Shown: piece by piece, positions 17,211 through 26,500 of the stretch
Layout of the letters: the number at the start of each line of letters is the position of its first letter
Numbering within the stretch: position 1 is the first letter of the stretch
NCBI GenBank assembly: GCA_021771115.1
Contig: JAETPP010000003.1
Location: 1 to 56,789, forward strand
Source: Bacillota bacterium
GTDB lineage: Bacteria > Bacillota > Clostridia > Oscillospirales > Acutalibacteraceae
DNA: 56,789 bases
Reading direction: 5' to 3'
The notes under the pieces: model-generated
Seen by the model: only the letters and a program-made list of their open reading frames with translations
Told to the model about the DNA's origin: nothing
The model's database searches: none
Program-made: the position numbers and the translations under genes

Positions 17211-17678
17211 CTATAAATATTTTTCGCTCCAATCACAGGCTGAAGCAATAAGGCGGGCCAACCGCTCCATAATTTCGGCATCTTCTTTCGTAAAACGAGA
17301 GGGGAGAGGGCTGTCGAGGTCCAAAACCCCTAGAACTCTGCCGGAAGGCTCCAATAAGGGAACAACAAGCTCGGAACGGCTGGCGCTGTCACAGGCAATG
17401 TGGCCTGGAAATTCATGCACATCCGGCACAAGAAGTGTTCTTCTTTCTGCTGCGGCCGTGCCGCAGACGCCCTTTCCAAAAGGAATATGAATGCAGGCGG
17501 GCTTCCCCTGAAAGGGTCCCAGCAGAAGCTCGTTCCCAGTCGCAAGATAAAAACCGGCCCAGTTGATATCCTCCAGGCTTTCCCAAAGCAGAGCGGAAAG
17601 GTTTGCCAAGTTGGGAATGAGGCTTCGTTCTCCCTCCACCAGGGCTTCTGCCTGGCGCAGCAGGTGAAGATAAAACAA
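17211..17678 (-). CDS. msrC: Free methionine-(R)-sulfoxide reductase (GAF domain)
   Basis: 155 residues, a single GAF domain of standard fRMsr length. Family landmarks are NWAGFYL near residue 39, LGPFQGKPACIHIPFGKGVCG (two of the redox cysteines, about 60-70), and HIACDSASRSELVVPL (about 93, the third Cys and the SRSE substrate region). The enzyme reduces free methionine-R-sulfoxide with thioredoxin-type reductant and protects against oxidative damage in the cytoplasm. It lies 32 bp after the AraC gene, perhaps as the tail of that operon. Confidence 0.9.
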   Translation of the reverse strand: MFYLHLLRQAEALVEGERSLIPNLANLSALLWESLEDINWAGFYLATGNELLLGPFQGKPACIHIPFGKGVCGTAAAERRTLLVPDVHEFPGHIACDSASRSELVVPLLEPSGRVLGVLDLDSPLPSRFTKEDAEIMERLARLIASACDWSEKYL

Positions 17679-17710
17679 AATAACTTCCTCCGATCTCTTT
17701 TTTCATTTTA

Positions 17711-18532
17711 TTAAGGCAAGTTCTGTCCGATTTTTCCCTCTGCCCGGCTTTTGCCGCGGTATTCCATGGGAGTCATGCCGTGATACCGGCGGAAAATGCG
17801 AAAGAAGGTGCGCTGGCTTTCAAAGCCGGATTCTTCTCCTATTTCCGTAACGGAAAGCTCCGTCCCCTGCAGCAGGGCCTGGGCGTGGGAAAGGCGAATA
17901 TGGGCCAGATAAGCGGGAAAGCTTTGTCCGATTTTTTCGGAAAATACATGAGAGAGCCTTCCGGGACTGATGCCCACACCCTTTGCCAGCGCGGCCAGGG
18001 TCAAAGGTTCCTGATAATGGGCATTTACGTAATTGGCGATCTGCCAAATCAGATCCTGGTGATGGTCGCCCCGCTTCTTGTGCAGCTCCAGCTCCGGCAG
18101 AGCCCGGGCCAAAATGAGCTGGATCAGAGGGGCGTAAACGGCTTCATCCGGCTCAGGCTTTCCACGCTCTTTCACAAGCTCTTCTACAGCATAAGCAATA
18201 TTGGGATGCGCTTTTGTCAAAAAGGGAGAGGCGGGGTAGAAGCGCAGCAGAGAGTCCAAGTGTCCTCCTGTATAGGAAGGGTCGGCGATCAGCATGGTGA
18301 TCGAAGCGCCCTCCGCCGTGCTTTGATAGCTGTGTATCTGGTTGGGAAAAATCACGGCAAGGCCGCCTGCCCGCAGCACAGCGGTGCAGTTTCCCGCCGT
18401 GACCTCCGCCGAGCCGCTGTTCACAAAAAGCAATTCCAGCTGAGAATGGAGATGGGGCGGAAAAGAAAAGCCCGGGCAGGAGACAGCATGGAACCGCTCC
18501 GTACGGTTTTCAAAAAACGCATGGCGTTCCAT
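17711..18532 (-). CDS. AraC-family transcriptional regulator with cupin sensor
   Basis: 273 residues from ATG 18532, with AAAGGAG upstream; the track start adds 10 residues lying before that site. The N-terminal cupin (SFPPHLHSQLELLFVNSGSAEV, then HSYQ) is the ligand-binding barrel. The C-terminal pair of helix-turn-helices (about 165-263: LAALAKGVGISPGRLSHVFSEKIG, and SVTEIGEESGFESQRTFFRIFRRYHGMTPMEYR) is the standard AraC DNA-binding domain. It lies downstream of a sugar isomerase and a Gfo/Idh dehydrogenase in the same direction, so it is probably their local activator, responding to a sugar or polyol. Confidence 0.9.
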   Translation of the reverse strand: MERHAFFENRTERFHAVSCPGFSFPPHLHSQLELLFVNSGSAEVTAGNCTAVLRAGGLAVIFPNQIHSYQSTAEGASITMLIADPSYTGGHLDSLLRFYPASPFLTKAHPNIAYAVEELVKERGKPEPDEAVYAPLIQLILARALPELELHKKRGDHHQDLIWQIANYVNAHYQEPLTLAALAKGVGISPGRLSHVFSEKIGQSFPAYLAHIRLSHAQALLQGTELSVTEIGEESGFESQRTFFRIFRRYHGMTPMEYRGKSRAEGKIGQNLP

Positions 18533-18569
18533 CTGCTGTTCTCCTTTCCTGGGCTGTATCACGCCGGCC

Positions 18570-19394
18570 TTAGATGCCTAAAACATCCCTCAGATAAATG
18601 CGGGAAACCTCCGCTGAATGGAAATTACATACCTCGGGCCGGTCAAGCTCCACACAGAGAACTCCGTCATAGCCCACTTCCTCCAGGGCTGCCTTTACGG
18701 CGGGGAAATCCACTGTGCCGTGGCCCAGGGCTCTGAAGGAGGCCATTTTATCCCGGCCCTCCGCCTTGGAAAGAGCATAGGTGTCCACATCCTTCAAATG
18801 CATATAGGCGATGCGGCTGCCATACTGGCGGATCAGTGCCGCCGGATCGATGCCAGCCAGGGTAGTGTGGGCGGTATCAAAGCAGAAGGAAACAAGCTCC
18901 GGGTCGGTATGAGCTGCAAAATAATCGATATCGCTTTGGCTGAACACGCAGGTGCCATAATGGGGATGGAAGCATACGGTAACGCCCTTTTGCTTTGCGT
19001 AGGCTCCCAGCTTGTTTGCAATCTCACAAATCGTATCGAGCATTGCAGGGTCGGTAGGCCGTTCAAAGGGGGCTTCGCCAAACCCGCCATGCTGACAGTT
19101 GTACCAGGCGCCCCCAATGGCGGCTAAGAAATCCACCTGCTCCATAGCGGTTTTCAAAGAGCTTTCCACATCGAGAGTGAAATGGCCATAGAGATTTACC
19201 AGCTTCACGCCGCAGGAATCAGCCAGCTGTTTCAGCTCGCTGGGGTCATCCTTGTAATAATCCCGCAGGAAAGCGAAATTTTCCACGATATCATAGCCCA
19301 GGAACTTGCATTCCTGGAAGCTTTGCTTTAATTGCTGCTTTGCCGTTTCCTCATCGCCGTGGATCCAGGTCCATCCTGTATAGGCTGCTTTCAT
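18570..19394 (-). CDS. Sugar phosphate isomerase/epimerase family TIM-barrel protein
   Basis: 274 residues from ATG 19394 (AGAGGATGA upstream). It is an AP-endonuclease-2-type TIM barrel, as in IolE, IolH and hydroxypyruvate isomerases. Putative metal ligands occur in CFHPHYGT, FCFDTAHTTLAG, YMHLKDVD and CVELDRPE, the Glu/Asp/His set of this superfamily. Members isomerise or dehydrate keto-sugars and inososes. Placement between a Gfo/Idh dehydrogenase and an AraC regulator suggests oxidation followed by isomerisation of a sugar or inositol-like compound. The substrate is unknown. A similar pair recurs at 43.6-45.5 kb. Confidence 0.85.
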   Translation of the reverse strand: MKAAYTGWTWIHGDEETAKQQLKQSFQECKFLGYDIVENFAFLRDYYKDDPSELKQLADSCGVKLVNLYGHFTLDVESSLKTAMEQVDFLAAIGGAWYNCQHGGFGEAPFERPTDPAMLDTICEIANKLGAYAKQKGVTVCFHPHYGTCVFSQSDIDYFAAHTDPELVSFCFDTAHTTLAGIDPAALIRQYGSRIAYMHLKDVDTYALSKAEGRDKMASFRALGHGTVDFPAVKAALEEVGYDGVLCVELDRPEVCNFHSAEVSRIYLRDVLGI

Positions 19395-19447
19395 AATACT
19401 TTCATCCTCTTTCTTAAATGGTAGTATACTATGTTTGCTTTCTAAAA

Positions 19448-20656
19448 TCAATCGTCTAAAACGCCGTGCATGGGATTGTTCTTCATGGGCGCGGTAGGGG
19501 CATACCTTGTCTGCATGGGCAGATAGGCTTTTGTTTCACAGGAGCGGGAGAAGCCGGTCATGAGCTCCAGCACGTGGCGCTGCTGCTGATAGCTAGCCCG
19601 GTATTCCCGTCCGGTGCGCAGAGCTTTGCACAGATCGGCTAAGCCAAGCCCGCGGCTGTTCTCCGCATAGTCATACAGCAGGGGCATTTCCTTCCAGCCT
19701 GCGTAAAAGTCCGGTACGCCGTGGCGTGCAAGTCCCGGGTCTGTTTTGGGGGCGGCCGCGGCGTCCTCCGGGCGCAGGAGCAGCACCGGCCCGCCGAAGG
19801 TGTTGGGATCGGGCACCATCAGGCTGCCTTTGGTGCCATACACCTCAAACCGGGCCTGAGCGGTATAGTGCACATCGAAGGTGGTGAACACCTGGGCAAT
19901 GGCTCCATTGGAAAATTCAATGTTTCCGGCAAGATAAGTATCCACATCCACATCGATCGTTTCACCGTGATGGGGCTCGGAGGTGATAAGCCGCTGGGAA
20001 AAGGATTTTTTGGTCATTCCCATTACGCCTTTGGCTTCCCCCAAAAGCTGCACGAGAGCGGTGATATAGTAAGGCCCCATATCCAGCATGGGGCCGCCGC
20101 CCCGTTTGTAGTAAAATTCCGGGTCCGGGTGCCAGGTTTCGTGACCATGGCAAACCATGGCACAGCTGGCTCCTACAAGGTCTCCGATCATGCCGTCTTC
20201 AATGAGCCTGCGGGCGGTTTGGATCCCCGCGCCCAGAAAGGTGTCCGGAGCTCCGCCCAGAAGCAGGCTCTTCTGTTCCGCCAGGGCGATCAGCTCGTTC
20301 GCTTCCTCCATATCCACGCCAAGGGGCTTTTCAGAGTAAACGTGCTTTCCGTGAAGCAGCGCCTGCTTTGTCACTTCAAAATGCTCATAGGGCCGGGTGA
20401 GGTTCAGCACCACTTCTACCTCAGGGTCCTCAAAGGCCTCCAGCATATCCCGGTAAATTTTCGGCTGCGGCGCCTGGGCGCCTTTTTCGATCTCGCCCTT
20501 TACATAGGCCGCGCCTTGCTCCGCCCGCTCCGGGATCAGGTCACACAGACCAATGAGTTCAATTTCCCGGAAAGTGTTTGTGATGTTTTGCAGGTAAATG
20601 CCGCTGATCGCGCCAACGCCGATCATAGCCACCTTTACCGGCTGGTTGTTTTTCAC
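19448..20656 (-). CDS. Gfo/Idh/MocA-family oxidoreductase
   Basis: 402 residues from a GTG start with AAAGGAAAGG upstream. The Rossmann fold starts at VKVAMIGVGAISGIYLQNI (about 8-26), EKPLGVDMEEANEL near residue 109 has the family's EKP motif, and GGGPMLDMGPYYITALVQLLG near 187 contains the catalytic-type D...(H/Y) region, although the usual His is replaced in this segment by Tyr. These enzymes oxidise sugars, inositols or their derivatives with NAD(P). It leads the operon with the TIM-barrel protein and AraC regulator. The substrate is not identifiable. At 402 residues it is a little longer than typical (330-390). Confidence 0.88.
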   Translation of the reverse strand: MKNNQPVKVAMIGVGAISGIYLQNITNTFREIELIGLCDLIPERAEQGAAYVKGEIEKGAQAPQPKIYRDMLEAFEDPEVEVVLNLTRPYEHFEVTKQALLHGKHVYSEKPLGVDMEEANELIALAEQKSLLLGGAPDTFLGAGIQTARRLIEDGMIGDLVGASCAMVCHGHETWHPDPEFYYKRGGGPMLDMGPYYITALVQLLGEAKGVMGMTKKSFSQRLITSEPHHGETIDVDVDTYLAGNIEFSNGAIAQVFTTFDVHYTAQARFEVYGTKGSLMVPDPNTFGGPVLLLRPEDAAAAPKTDPGLARHGVPDFYAGWKEMPLLYDYAENSRGLGLADLCKALRTGREYRASYQQQRHVLELMTGFSRSCETKAYLPMQTRYAPTAPMKNNPMHGVLDD

Positions 20657-20918
20657 AAGACCTCATCCTTTCCTTTGGCAAAATACTGGCTCTATGACAA
20701 TGATAGCTCTTTCTTTCCTAGATTTCCTGCCATAATCTGGTATGTTTGTGCCATTTTATGCTGATTTTAGATCAGGCTTCCTTGTGAGGGCCAAGGCGGC
20801 TGTTTTGCGATGGATGTGCCATCAAATCACTGGGATTTTCCGGAAAGAGCGCTTTGCTCGGTTAATCACTTTTCTTTCGGGCAATACTACTTTCACCATT
20901 TTCGGCGGAGGTAGTTTT

Positions 20919-21296
20919 GTGAGTAAAGAAGGTTTGATTTTTTTGACGGGGAGCTGCGCCTATCCCACCCTGGAAATGATCTGGCGGGGGAGGACCCATT
21001 ATTCCATGGCGCTGGCGGGCGGTCTGTGCCTTTATTTGATCAATAAGGTGTGCTGCGAAAAAATGAGGGGAAGAAGGCTTTCCTTTCGCTGTGTGACCGG
21101 CTCCGCCATTATCACGGGAGTGGAGATGGCCACAGGCCTCATTTTTAATGATTTAATGGGCTGCAATGTATGGGACTATTCCGATATGCCCATGAATGTA
21201 ATGGGACAGATCTGCCTGCCGTATTCCATCCTTTGGTGCGGCCTTGCGCTGCCCGCCATGGCTCTGTGCGAGATCTGCAAAAAGACCGAGTTTTAG
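20919..21296 (+). CDS. CmpB-like putative ABC transporter permease (small membrane protein)
   Basis: 125 residues from GTG 20919, chosen because GGAGG lies 7 bp upstream; the ORF-track start at 20742 gives an unconvincing basic extension. Hydrophobic segments include the N-terminus (GLIFLTGSCAYPTLEMIWRG), YSMALAGGLCLYLINKV, TGSAIITGVEMATGLIFN and MGQICLPYSILWCGLALP. The WDYSDMPMNVMGQICLPYS signature is that of the ABC_trans_CmpB (COG4905) membrane family, which is annotated as a type IV ABC permease but has no proven function. No ATPase gene lies nearby. The length is short for the family. Confidence 0.75.
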   Translation: MSKEGLIFLTGSCAYPTLEMIWRGRTHYSMALAGGLCLYLINKVCCEKMRGRRLSFRCVTGSAIITGVEMATGLIFNDLMGCNVWDYSDMPMNVMGQICLPYSILWCGLALPAMALCEICKKTEF

Positions 21297-21336
21297 CGGA
21301 ACTTACCTTCTGTGGTGAAAAATTCCCGAAAAAGGA

Positions 21337-21366
21337 TTGACATTTACAGGGAGATTGTGGTAGTAT
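21337..21366 (+). promoter_or_regulatory. Promoter of the tRNA-Ser pair
   Basis: TTGACA, an 18-bp spacer and TAGTAT, 18 bp before tRNA-Ser(TGA). Confidence 0.6.
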
Positions 21367-21384
21367 TATACCCGCACTGGATAT

Positions 21385-21473
21385 GGAGAGGTGTCCGAGT
21401 GGTTTAAGGAGCTAGTCTTGAAAACTAGTGATCCCGCAAGGGACCAAGAGTTCGAATCTCTTCCTCTCCGCCA
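21385..21473 (+). tRNA. tRNA-Ser (anticodon TGA)
   Basis: Acceptor arms GGAGAGG / CCTCTCC pair perfectly, with discriminator G and an encoded CCA. The anticodon arm CTAGT-CTTGAAA-ACTAG gives TGA, reading UCA and, with wobble, other UCN codons. The long variable arm (GATCCCGCAAGGGACC) and T arm (AGAGTTCGAATCTCT) confirm serine class II. Confidence 0.96.
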
Positions 21474-21516
21474 CCTGTTTATTAGGTTACATAGATAGCG
21501 TATAGATTTTCACCAT

Positions 21517-21606
21517 GGAGAAGTACCCAAGTGGTGAAGGGGCTCCCCTGCTAAGGGAGTAGGTCGGGAAACTGGCGCGAGGGTTCAAATCCCTCCTTCT
21601 CCGCCA
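21517..21606 (+). tRNA. tRNA-Ser (anticodon GCT)
   Basis: Acceptor GGAGAAG / CTTCTCC, discriminator G and encoded CCA. The anticodon arm CTCCC-CTGCTAA-GGGAG gives GCT, reading AGC and AGU. The T arm is GAGGGTTCAAATCCCTC. Its 3' end is repeated 177 bp downstream and its T arm recurs inverted in between, so this gene seems to be the source of, or target for, the adjacent small element. Confidence 0.96.
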
Positions 21607-21645
21607 AATAATGGGAACAGCCTTTTGGCTGTTCCCATTATTTTT
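21607..21645 (+). terminator. Terminator after tRNA-Ser(GCT)
   Basis: A perfect 16-bp stem AATAATGGGAACAGCC / GGCTGTTCCCATTATT with a TTTT loop, then TTTAC. It lies directly against the CCA end. Confidence 0.92.
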
Positions 21646-21650
21646 ACAAA

Positions 21651-21772
21651 GAGGGATTTGAACCCGCGAGGGTCTGACCGTAAAGAAAATGTACCGGTGG
21701 TACATTTTTAGGTCAGAGCGGCGAGGAGGATACGACGAGCCATCTGGCATGAAATGCCAGGTCAAATCCCTC
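21651..21772. other. Palindromic element with tRNA-derived termini
   Basis: About 122 bp bounded by 11-bp inverted termini GAGGGATTTGA / TCAAATCCCTC. The left end, GAGGGATTTGAACCC, is the exact reverse complement of 15 bases of the tRNA-Ser(GCT) T arm. Inside are nested stems: TCTGACC ... GGTCAGA enclosing AAAATGTACC-GGT-GGTACATTTT, and TGGCAT-GAA-ATGCCA. It has no credible ORF. It could be a small non-autonomous mobile element, a remnant of a tRNA-targeting island, or a structured RNA. Confidence 0.6.
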
Positions 21773-21783
21773 CTTCTCCGCCA

Positions 21784-21830
21784 AACAAAGAAAGAAGAAA
21801 TTCCTTTTGGAATTTCTTCTTTCTTTGTTT
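21784..21830. terminator. Terminator after the tRNA-derived element
   Basis: A long perfect stem CAAAGAAAGAAGAAATTCC / GGAATTTCTTCTTTCTTTG with a TTTT loop, followed by TTTAAG. Like the first copy, it follows immediately after a CCGCCA tRNA 3' end, so the tRNA-end-plus-hairpin arrangement is repeated. The remaining 280 bp before galE hold only the galE promoter. Confidence 0.85.
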
Positions 21831-22006
21831 AAGCATGAAAACGGAGTAACGCAGGGGACAGTAAACAGCAGAAGAGAAAAGTGCTTCCGCCTTTTCCTTT
21901 CTGTTTTTTATGCTCGGATTTCCTGAAAGGTTTGAATTGAAAAGCGAGAAAACTTTTCTTATCTTGCGCTGTTCCAGTAATATTTTGCCTTCCTGACCGG
22001 AATCGC

Positions 22007-22035
22007 TTGTATTTTCCTGAGAAGTTTCTTATAAT
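22007..22035 (+). promoter_or_regulatory. Promoter of galE
   Basis: TTGTAT, a 17-bp spacer and TATAAT, 74 bp before the galE start. Confidence 0.65.
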
Positions 22036-22109
22036 GAGGTTGTATCAGACAGGTACGTGTACGGGCAGAAGCTGGATCGAACAGAGGAACGGGAAAGGAT
22101 GATCTCACG

Positions 22110-23129
22110 ATGAAAATTTTAGTGACCGGCGGTGCGGGCTATATCGGCAGCCACACCTCTATCGTTCTGCTGGAGCAGGGCTATGATGTGGTGATCGTGG
22201 ATAACCTGTGCAACAGCAAGCGGATAGCGGTAAAACGTATCGAGGAGCTCAGCGGAAAACAGGTAGCATTTTATGAGTACGATGTTTGCGACAGCGAAAA
22301 AATGCGGGAAGTATTTGAAAAGGAAAAAATCGACGCCGTGATCCATTTTGCCGGGCTGAAGGCGGTGGGAGAATCGGTGGCGATTCCGCTGCGGTATTAT
22401 CAGAACAATTTGGAATCCACTCTTTCTCTCCTGCAGGTGATGAAAGAATTCGGTGTGCACAATTTTGTGTTCAGCTCCTCCGCCACCGTTTACGGCGATC
22501 CGGCCTCTGTGCCGATCCGGGAGGATTTCCCCCTTTCTACCACAAACCCTTACGGCACCACGAAGCTGATGATTGAACGGATCCTCACAGACTGTGCCCA
22601 CGCGGACCCGGAATTCAATCCCATTCTCCTTCGCTATTTTAACCCGGTCGGCGCCCATAAGAGCGGGAAAATCGGGGAAGACCCCAACGGAATCCCCAAT
22701 AATCTGGTTCCCTATATCACCCAAACCGCCGTTGGCAAGCGGGAAAAGGTGCATGTGTTCGGCAACGATTATCCCACGCCGGACGGCACCGGCGTAAGAG
22801 ACTATATCCATGTGGTGGATCTGGCAAAGGGCCACGCGGCTGCTTTGAAGCTCTTTGAAAAAGGCGCTTGTGGGCTGAAGGTCTATAACCTAGGAACGGG
22901 AAAGGGATATTCCGTTTTGGAAATGATAGAGGCGTTTTCCAAGGCAGTGGGAAAGGAGATCCCCTATGTGATCGACGGCAGACGCCCCGGCGATATCCCG
23001 GAATGCTATGCAGACTGCACGAAGGCCTGGGAAGAGCTGGGCTGGAAGGCGGAAAAGGATTTGGACGATATGTGCGCCGATTCCTGGCGCTGGCAGAGGA
23101 TGAACCCCAATGGATTTGAAGGCGAGTAA
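22110..23129 (+). CDS. galE: UDP-glucose 4-epimerase
   Basis: 339 residues, the family's usual length. It has the NAD-binding motif GGAGYIGSHTSIVLLEQG (about 7-24), FAGLKAVGES (about 81), the SSSATVYG catalytic Ser/Thr region (about 122), and the active-site YGTTK (about 148-152, YxxxK). It interconverts UDP-glucose and UDP-galactose in the Leloir pathway and supplies UDP-galactose for polysaccharides. Its 3' end overlaps the maf start by 20 bp. Galactokinase lies 3.4 kb downstream on the same strand, separated by maf, yunB and ligA; galT is not in the window. Confidence 0.96.
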   Translation: MKILVTGGAGYIGSHTSIVLLEQGYDVVIVDNLCNSKRIAVKRIEELSGKQVAFYEYDVCDSEKMREVFEKEKIDAVIHFAGLKAVGESVAIPLRYYQNNLESTLSLLQVMKEFGVHNFVFSSSATVYGDPASVPIREDFPLSTTNPYGTTKLMIERILTDCAHADPEFNPILLRYFNPVGAHKSGKIGEDPNGIPNNLVPYITQTAVGKREKVHVFGNDYPTPDGTGVRDYIHVVDLAKGHAAALKLFEKGACGLKVYNLGTGKGYSVLEMIEAFSKAVGKEIPYVIDGRRPGDIPECYADCTKAWEELGWKAEKDLDDMCADSWRWQRMNPNGFEGE

Positions 23130-23688
23130 AAAACTGATTTTGGCCTCGGCCTCTCCCAGCCGGAAAATGCTCTTGGAGCATGCCGGTGTGGAATTTGAGG
23201 TGTTTGTTTCTGGTGTAGACGAAGCGGTCCCGCCGGAATATGATCCCGCGCAGACAGTGGAATGCCTGGCGGAAAGAAAAGGCGAGGCGGTTTTTCGCCT
23301 GCGCCCCGAAAGCACCGTGATCTCGGCGGATTCCGTGGTGAGCATCGACGGGCTGATCTTGGGAAAGCCGGAAAACGACGAGGCCGCCAAGGCGATGCTT
23401 CGCAGGCTTTCGGGCAGGACCCATGAAATTTTTACAGGGGTATGCCTGCTTTCCGGGGAACAGAAAGAGGTGTTCCACAGCGTCACCCAAGTTACCTTTT
23501 ACCAGCTGACGGACGAGGAGATCGGGGAGTATGTGGCCATGGGAGAATCCCGCGGGCGTGCCGGTTCCTACGGGATCGAGGGAAAAGGCGTAACGCTGGT
23601 GCGGTCTATTTGCGGCGATTATTCCAATATCGTCGGCCTGCCTGTAGCGGAAACACTGCGCAGGCTGAGAAAGCTGAAGGAGCGTTAA
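23110..23688 (+). CDS. maf: Maf-family nucleoside triphosphate pyrophosphatase
   Basis: 192 residues. The N-terminal LASASPSRKMLLEHAG (about 10) is the Maf substrate motif, followed by ISADSVVSIDGLILGKP (about 73) and GRAGSYGIEGKG (about 151). Maf proteins hydrolyse non-canonical or modified NTPs to monophosphates, and in Bacillus overexpression blocks septation. YhdE-type (dTTP/UTP) activity is likely but unproven. The start lies inside galE, so the two are translationally coupled. A hairpin follows. Confidence 0.92.
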   Translation: MDLKASKKLILASASPSRKMLLEHAGVEFEVFVSGVDEAVPPEYDPAQTVECLAERKGEAVFRLRPESTVISADSVVSIDGLILGKPENDEAAKAMLRRLSGRTHEIFTGVCLLSGEQKEVFHSVTQVTFYQLTDEEIGEYVAMGESRGRAGSYGIEGKGVTLVRSICGDYSNIVGLPVAETLRRLRKLKER

Positions 23689-23700
23689 ATAGGGAAAGGC

Positions 23701-23748
23701 ACAAAAACCATTCCCGCTGTGTAGTATAAAACAGCGGGGTGGTTTTGT
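23701..23748 (+). terminator. Terminator-like hairpin spanning the yunB ribosome site
   Basis: ACAAAAACCATTCCCGCTGT pairs with ACAGCGGGGTGGTTTTGT around a 10-nt loop. The U-rich part lies within the right arm, and the arm ends on the yunB GTG. It could stop galE-maf readthrough, or hide the GGGGTGG ribosome site in long transcripts. Confidence 0.65.
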
Positions 23749-24397
23749 GCGATACATATGGAAGCGGTATTTCCCTGCCCGATATCGTTCTCCGGCGGGA
23801 AGAAAAAAGCTGGTAAAAAAGCTTTTGGCAGCGGTTCTGCTGGTGCTGTGCTCCGGGGAAGCCGTGGCGGAAATGGGGCTTTTCTCCATTTCTCAAAAGC
23901 TTACGGAAACGGCGGCCAGAAGCTATCTTCTTTCCCATATGAGCCAGGCGGTGAATGAAGAGCTTCAGGCGGAGAAGAATGCTCTTGTAGACTTGAACCG
24001 GACAGGAAACGGAGAAATTTCCGCTGTCAGCGCAAATACGGCTGCGCTGAACGCCTTGAAGGCCGGTGTGCTTTCCAGGCTGGAAAAATCTCTGAACGGA
24101 ACGGTAACAGCCTGGATCCCTGTGGGGAGTTTGACCGAGATCGGCATATTCAACGGGCGCGGCCCTGGGGTGCCTGTAAAGCTGAAACTGGAAAGCTCTG
24201 TCGATGTATCTTTTCAAACAGAATTTTGCTCGGCGGGGGTCAATCAAAGCTGCCACCGCATTACCATGACAGTGACAGCCAGCGCCTATTCCCAGTCTCA
24301 GCGGTTTGAAGCGCTGGTAGAGGAGCATACGGAAACGGTTTTGGCGGAAACTGTTGTAATAGGAGAGGTGCCCGATGTGGCGCTGACGGAAAGTTAA
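23747..24397 (+). CDS. yunB: Sporulation protein YunB
   Basis: 216 residues from a GTG start preceded by GGGGTGG. A basic N-terminus (KRYFPARYRSPAGRKK) precedes one membrane segment (about 25-40, LLAAVLLVLCSG), then an extracytoplasmic domain with the YunB pattern LIPVGSLTxIxxFNGRGPGVPVKL (seen here as VTAWIPVGSLTEIGIF). In Bacillus yunB is a sigma-E gene needed for efficient sporulation, acting in the mother cell or its membranes; the mechanism is unknown. Its presence is good evidence for an endospore former. Confidence 0.88.
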   Translation: MRYIWKRYFPARYRSPAGRKKLVKKLLAAVLLVLCSGEAVAEMGLFSISQKLTETAARSYLLSHMSQAVNEELQAEKNALVDLNRTGNGEISAVSANTAALNALKAGVLSRLEKSLNGTVTAWIPVGSLTEIGIFNGRGPGVPVKLKLESSVDVSFQTEFCSAGVNQSCHRITMTVTASAYSQSQRFEALVEEHTETVLAETVVIGEVPDVALTES

Positions 24398-24444
24398 GAA
24401 AGCGCTGATAAAATCTTGTGTACAAAGCCGTTAGGCGTGATTGA

Positions 24445-26475
<2,031 letters not shown>

Positions 26476-26500
26476 ACGGCGGAAAGGAAAGGTGTACACA

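Larger units (their letters stand above)
21585..21785. repeat. Direct repeat of the tRNA-Ser(GCT) 3' end
   Basis: A 24-bp sequence containing CAAATCCCTCCTTCTCCGCC occurs at 21585-21608 (inside tRNA-Ser) and again at 21762-21785, identical in both. Such duplication of a tRNA 3' end is what att sites look like after integration of an element, here bracketing only about 150 bp. Confidence 0.85.

Noticed and set aside
17780-18736. Plus-strand 318-residue ORF
   Set aside because: Antisense shadow of the AraC regulator and TIM-barrel genes.
21487-21765. Minus-strand 92-residue ORF (contains RRRRDLNPRASFPTYSLSRG)
   Set aside because: It is the antisense of tRNA-Ser(GCT) and the adjacent palindromic element, a well-known type of spurious ORF over serine tRNAs.
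21651-21785. Third tRNA in the tRNA-Ser cluster
   Set aside because: The copy has a tRNA-like 3' end and CCA, but no matching 5' acceptor, D arm or usable anticodon arm.
22717-23889. Minus-strand 390-residue ORF across galE, maf and yunB
   Set aside because: Crosses three well-supported plus-strand genes, with low-complexity basic and Pro-rich content typical of antisense.
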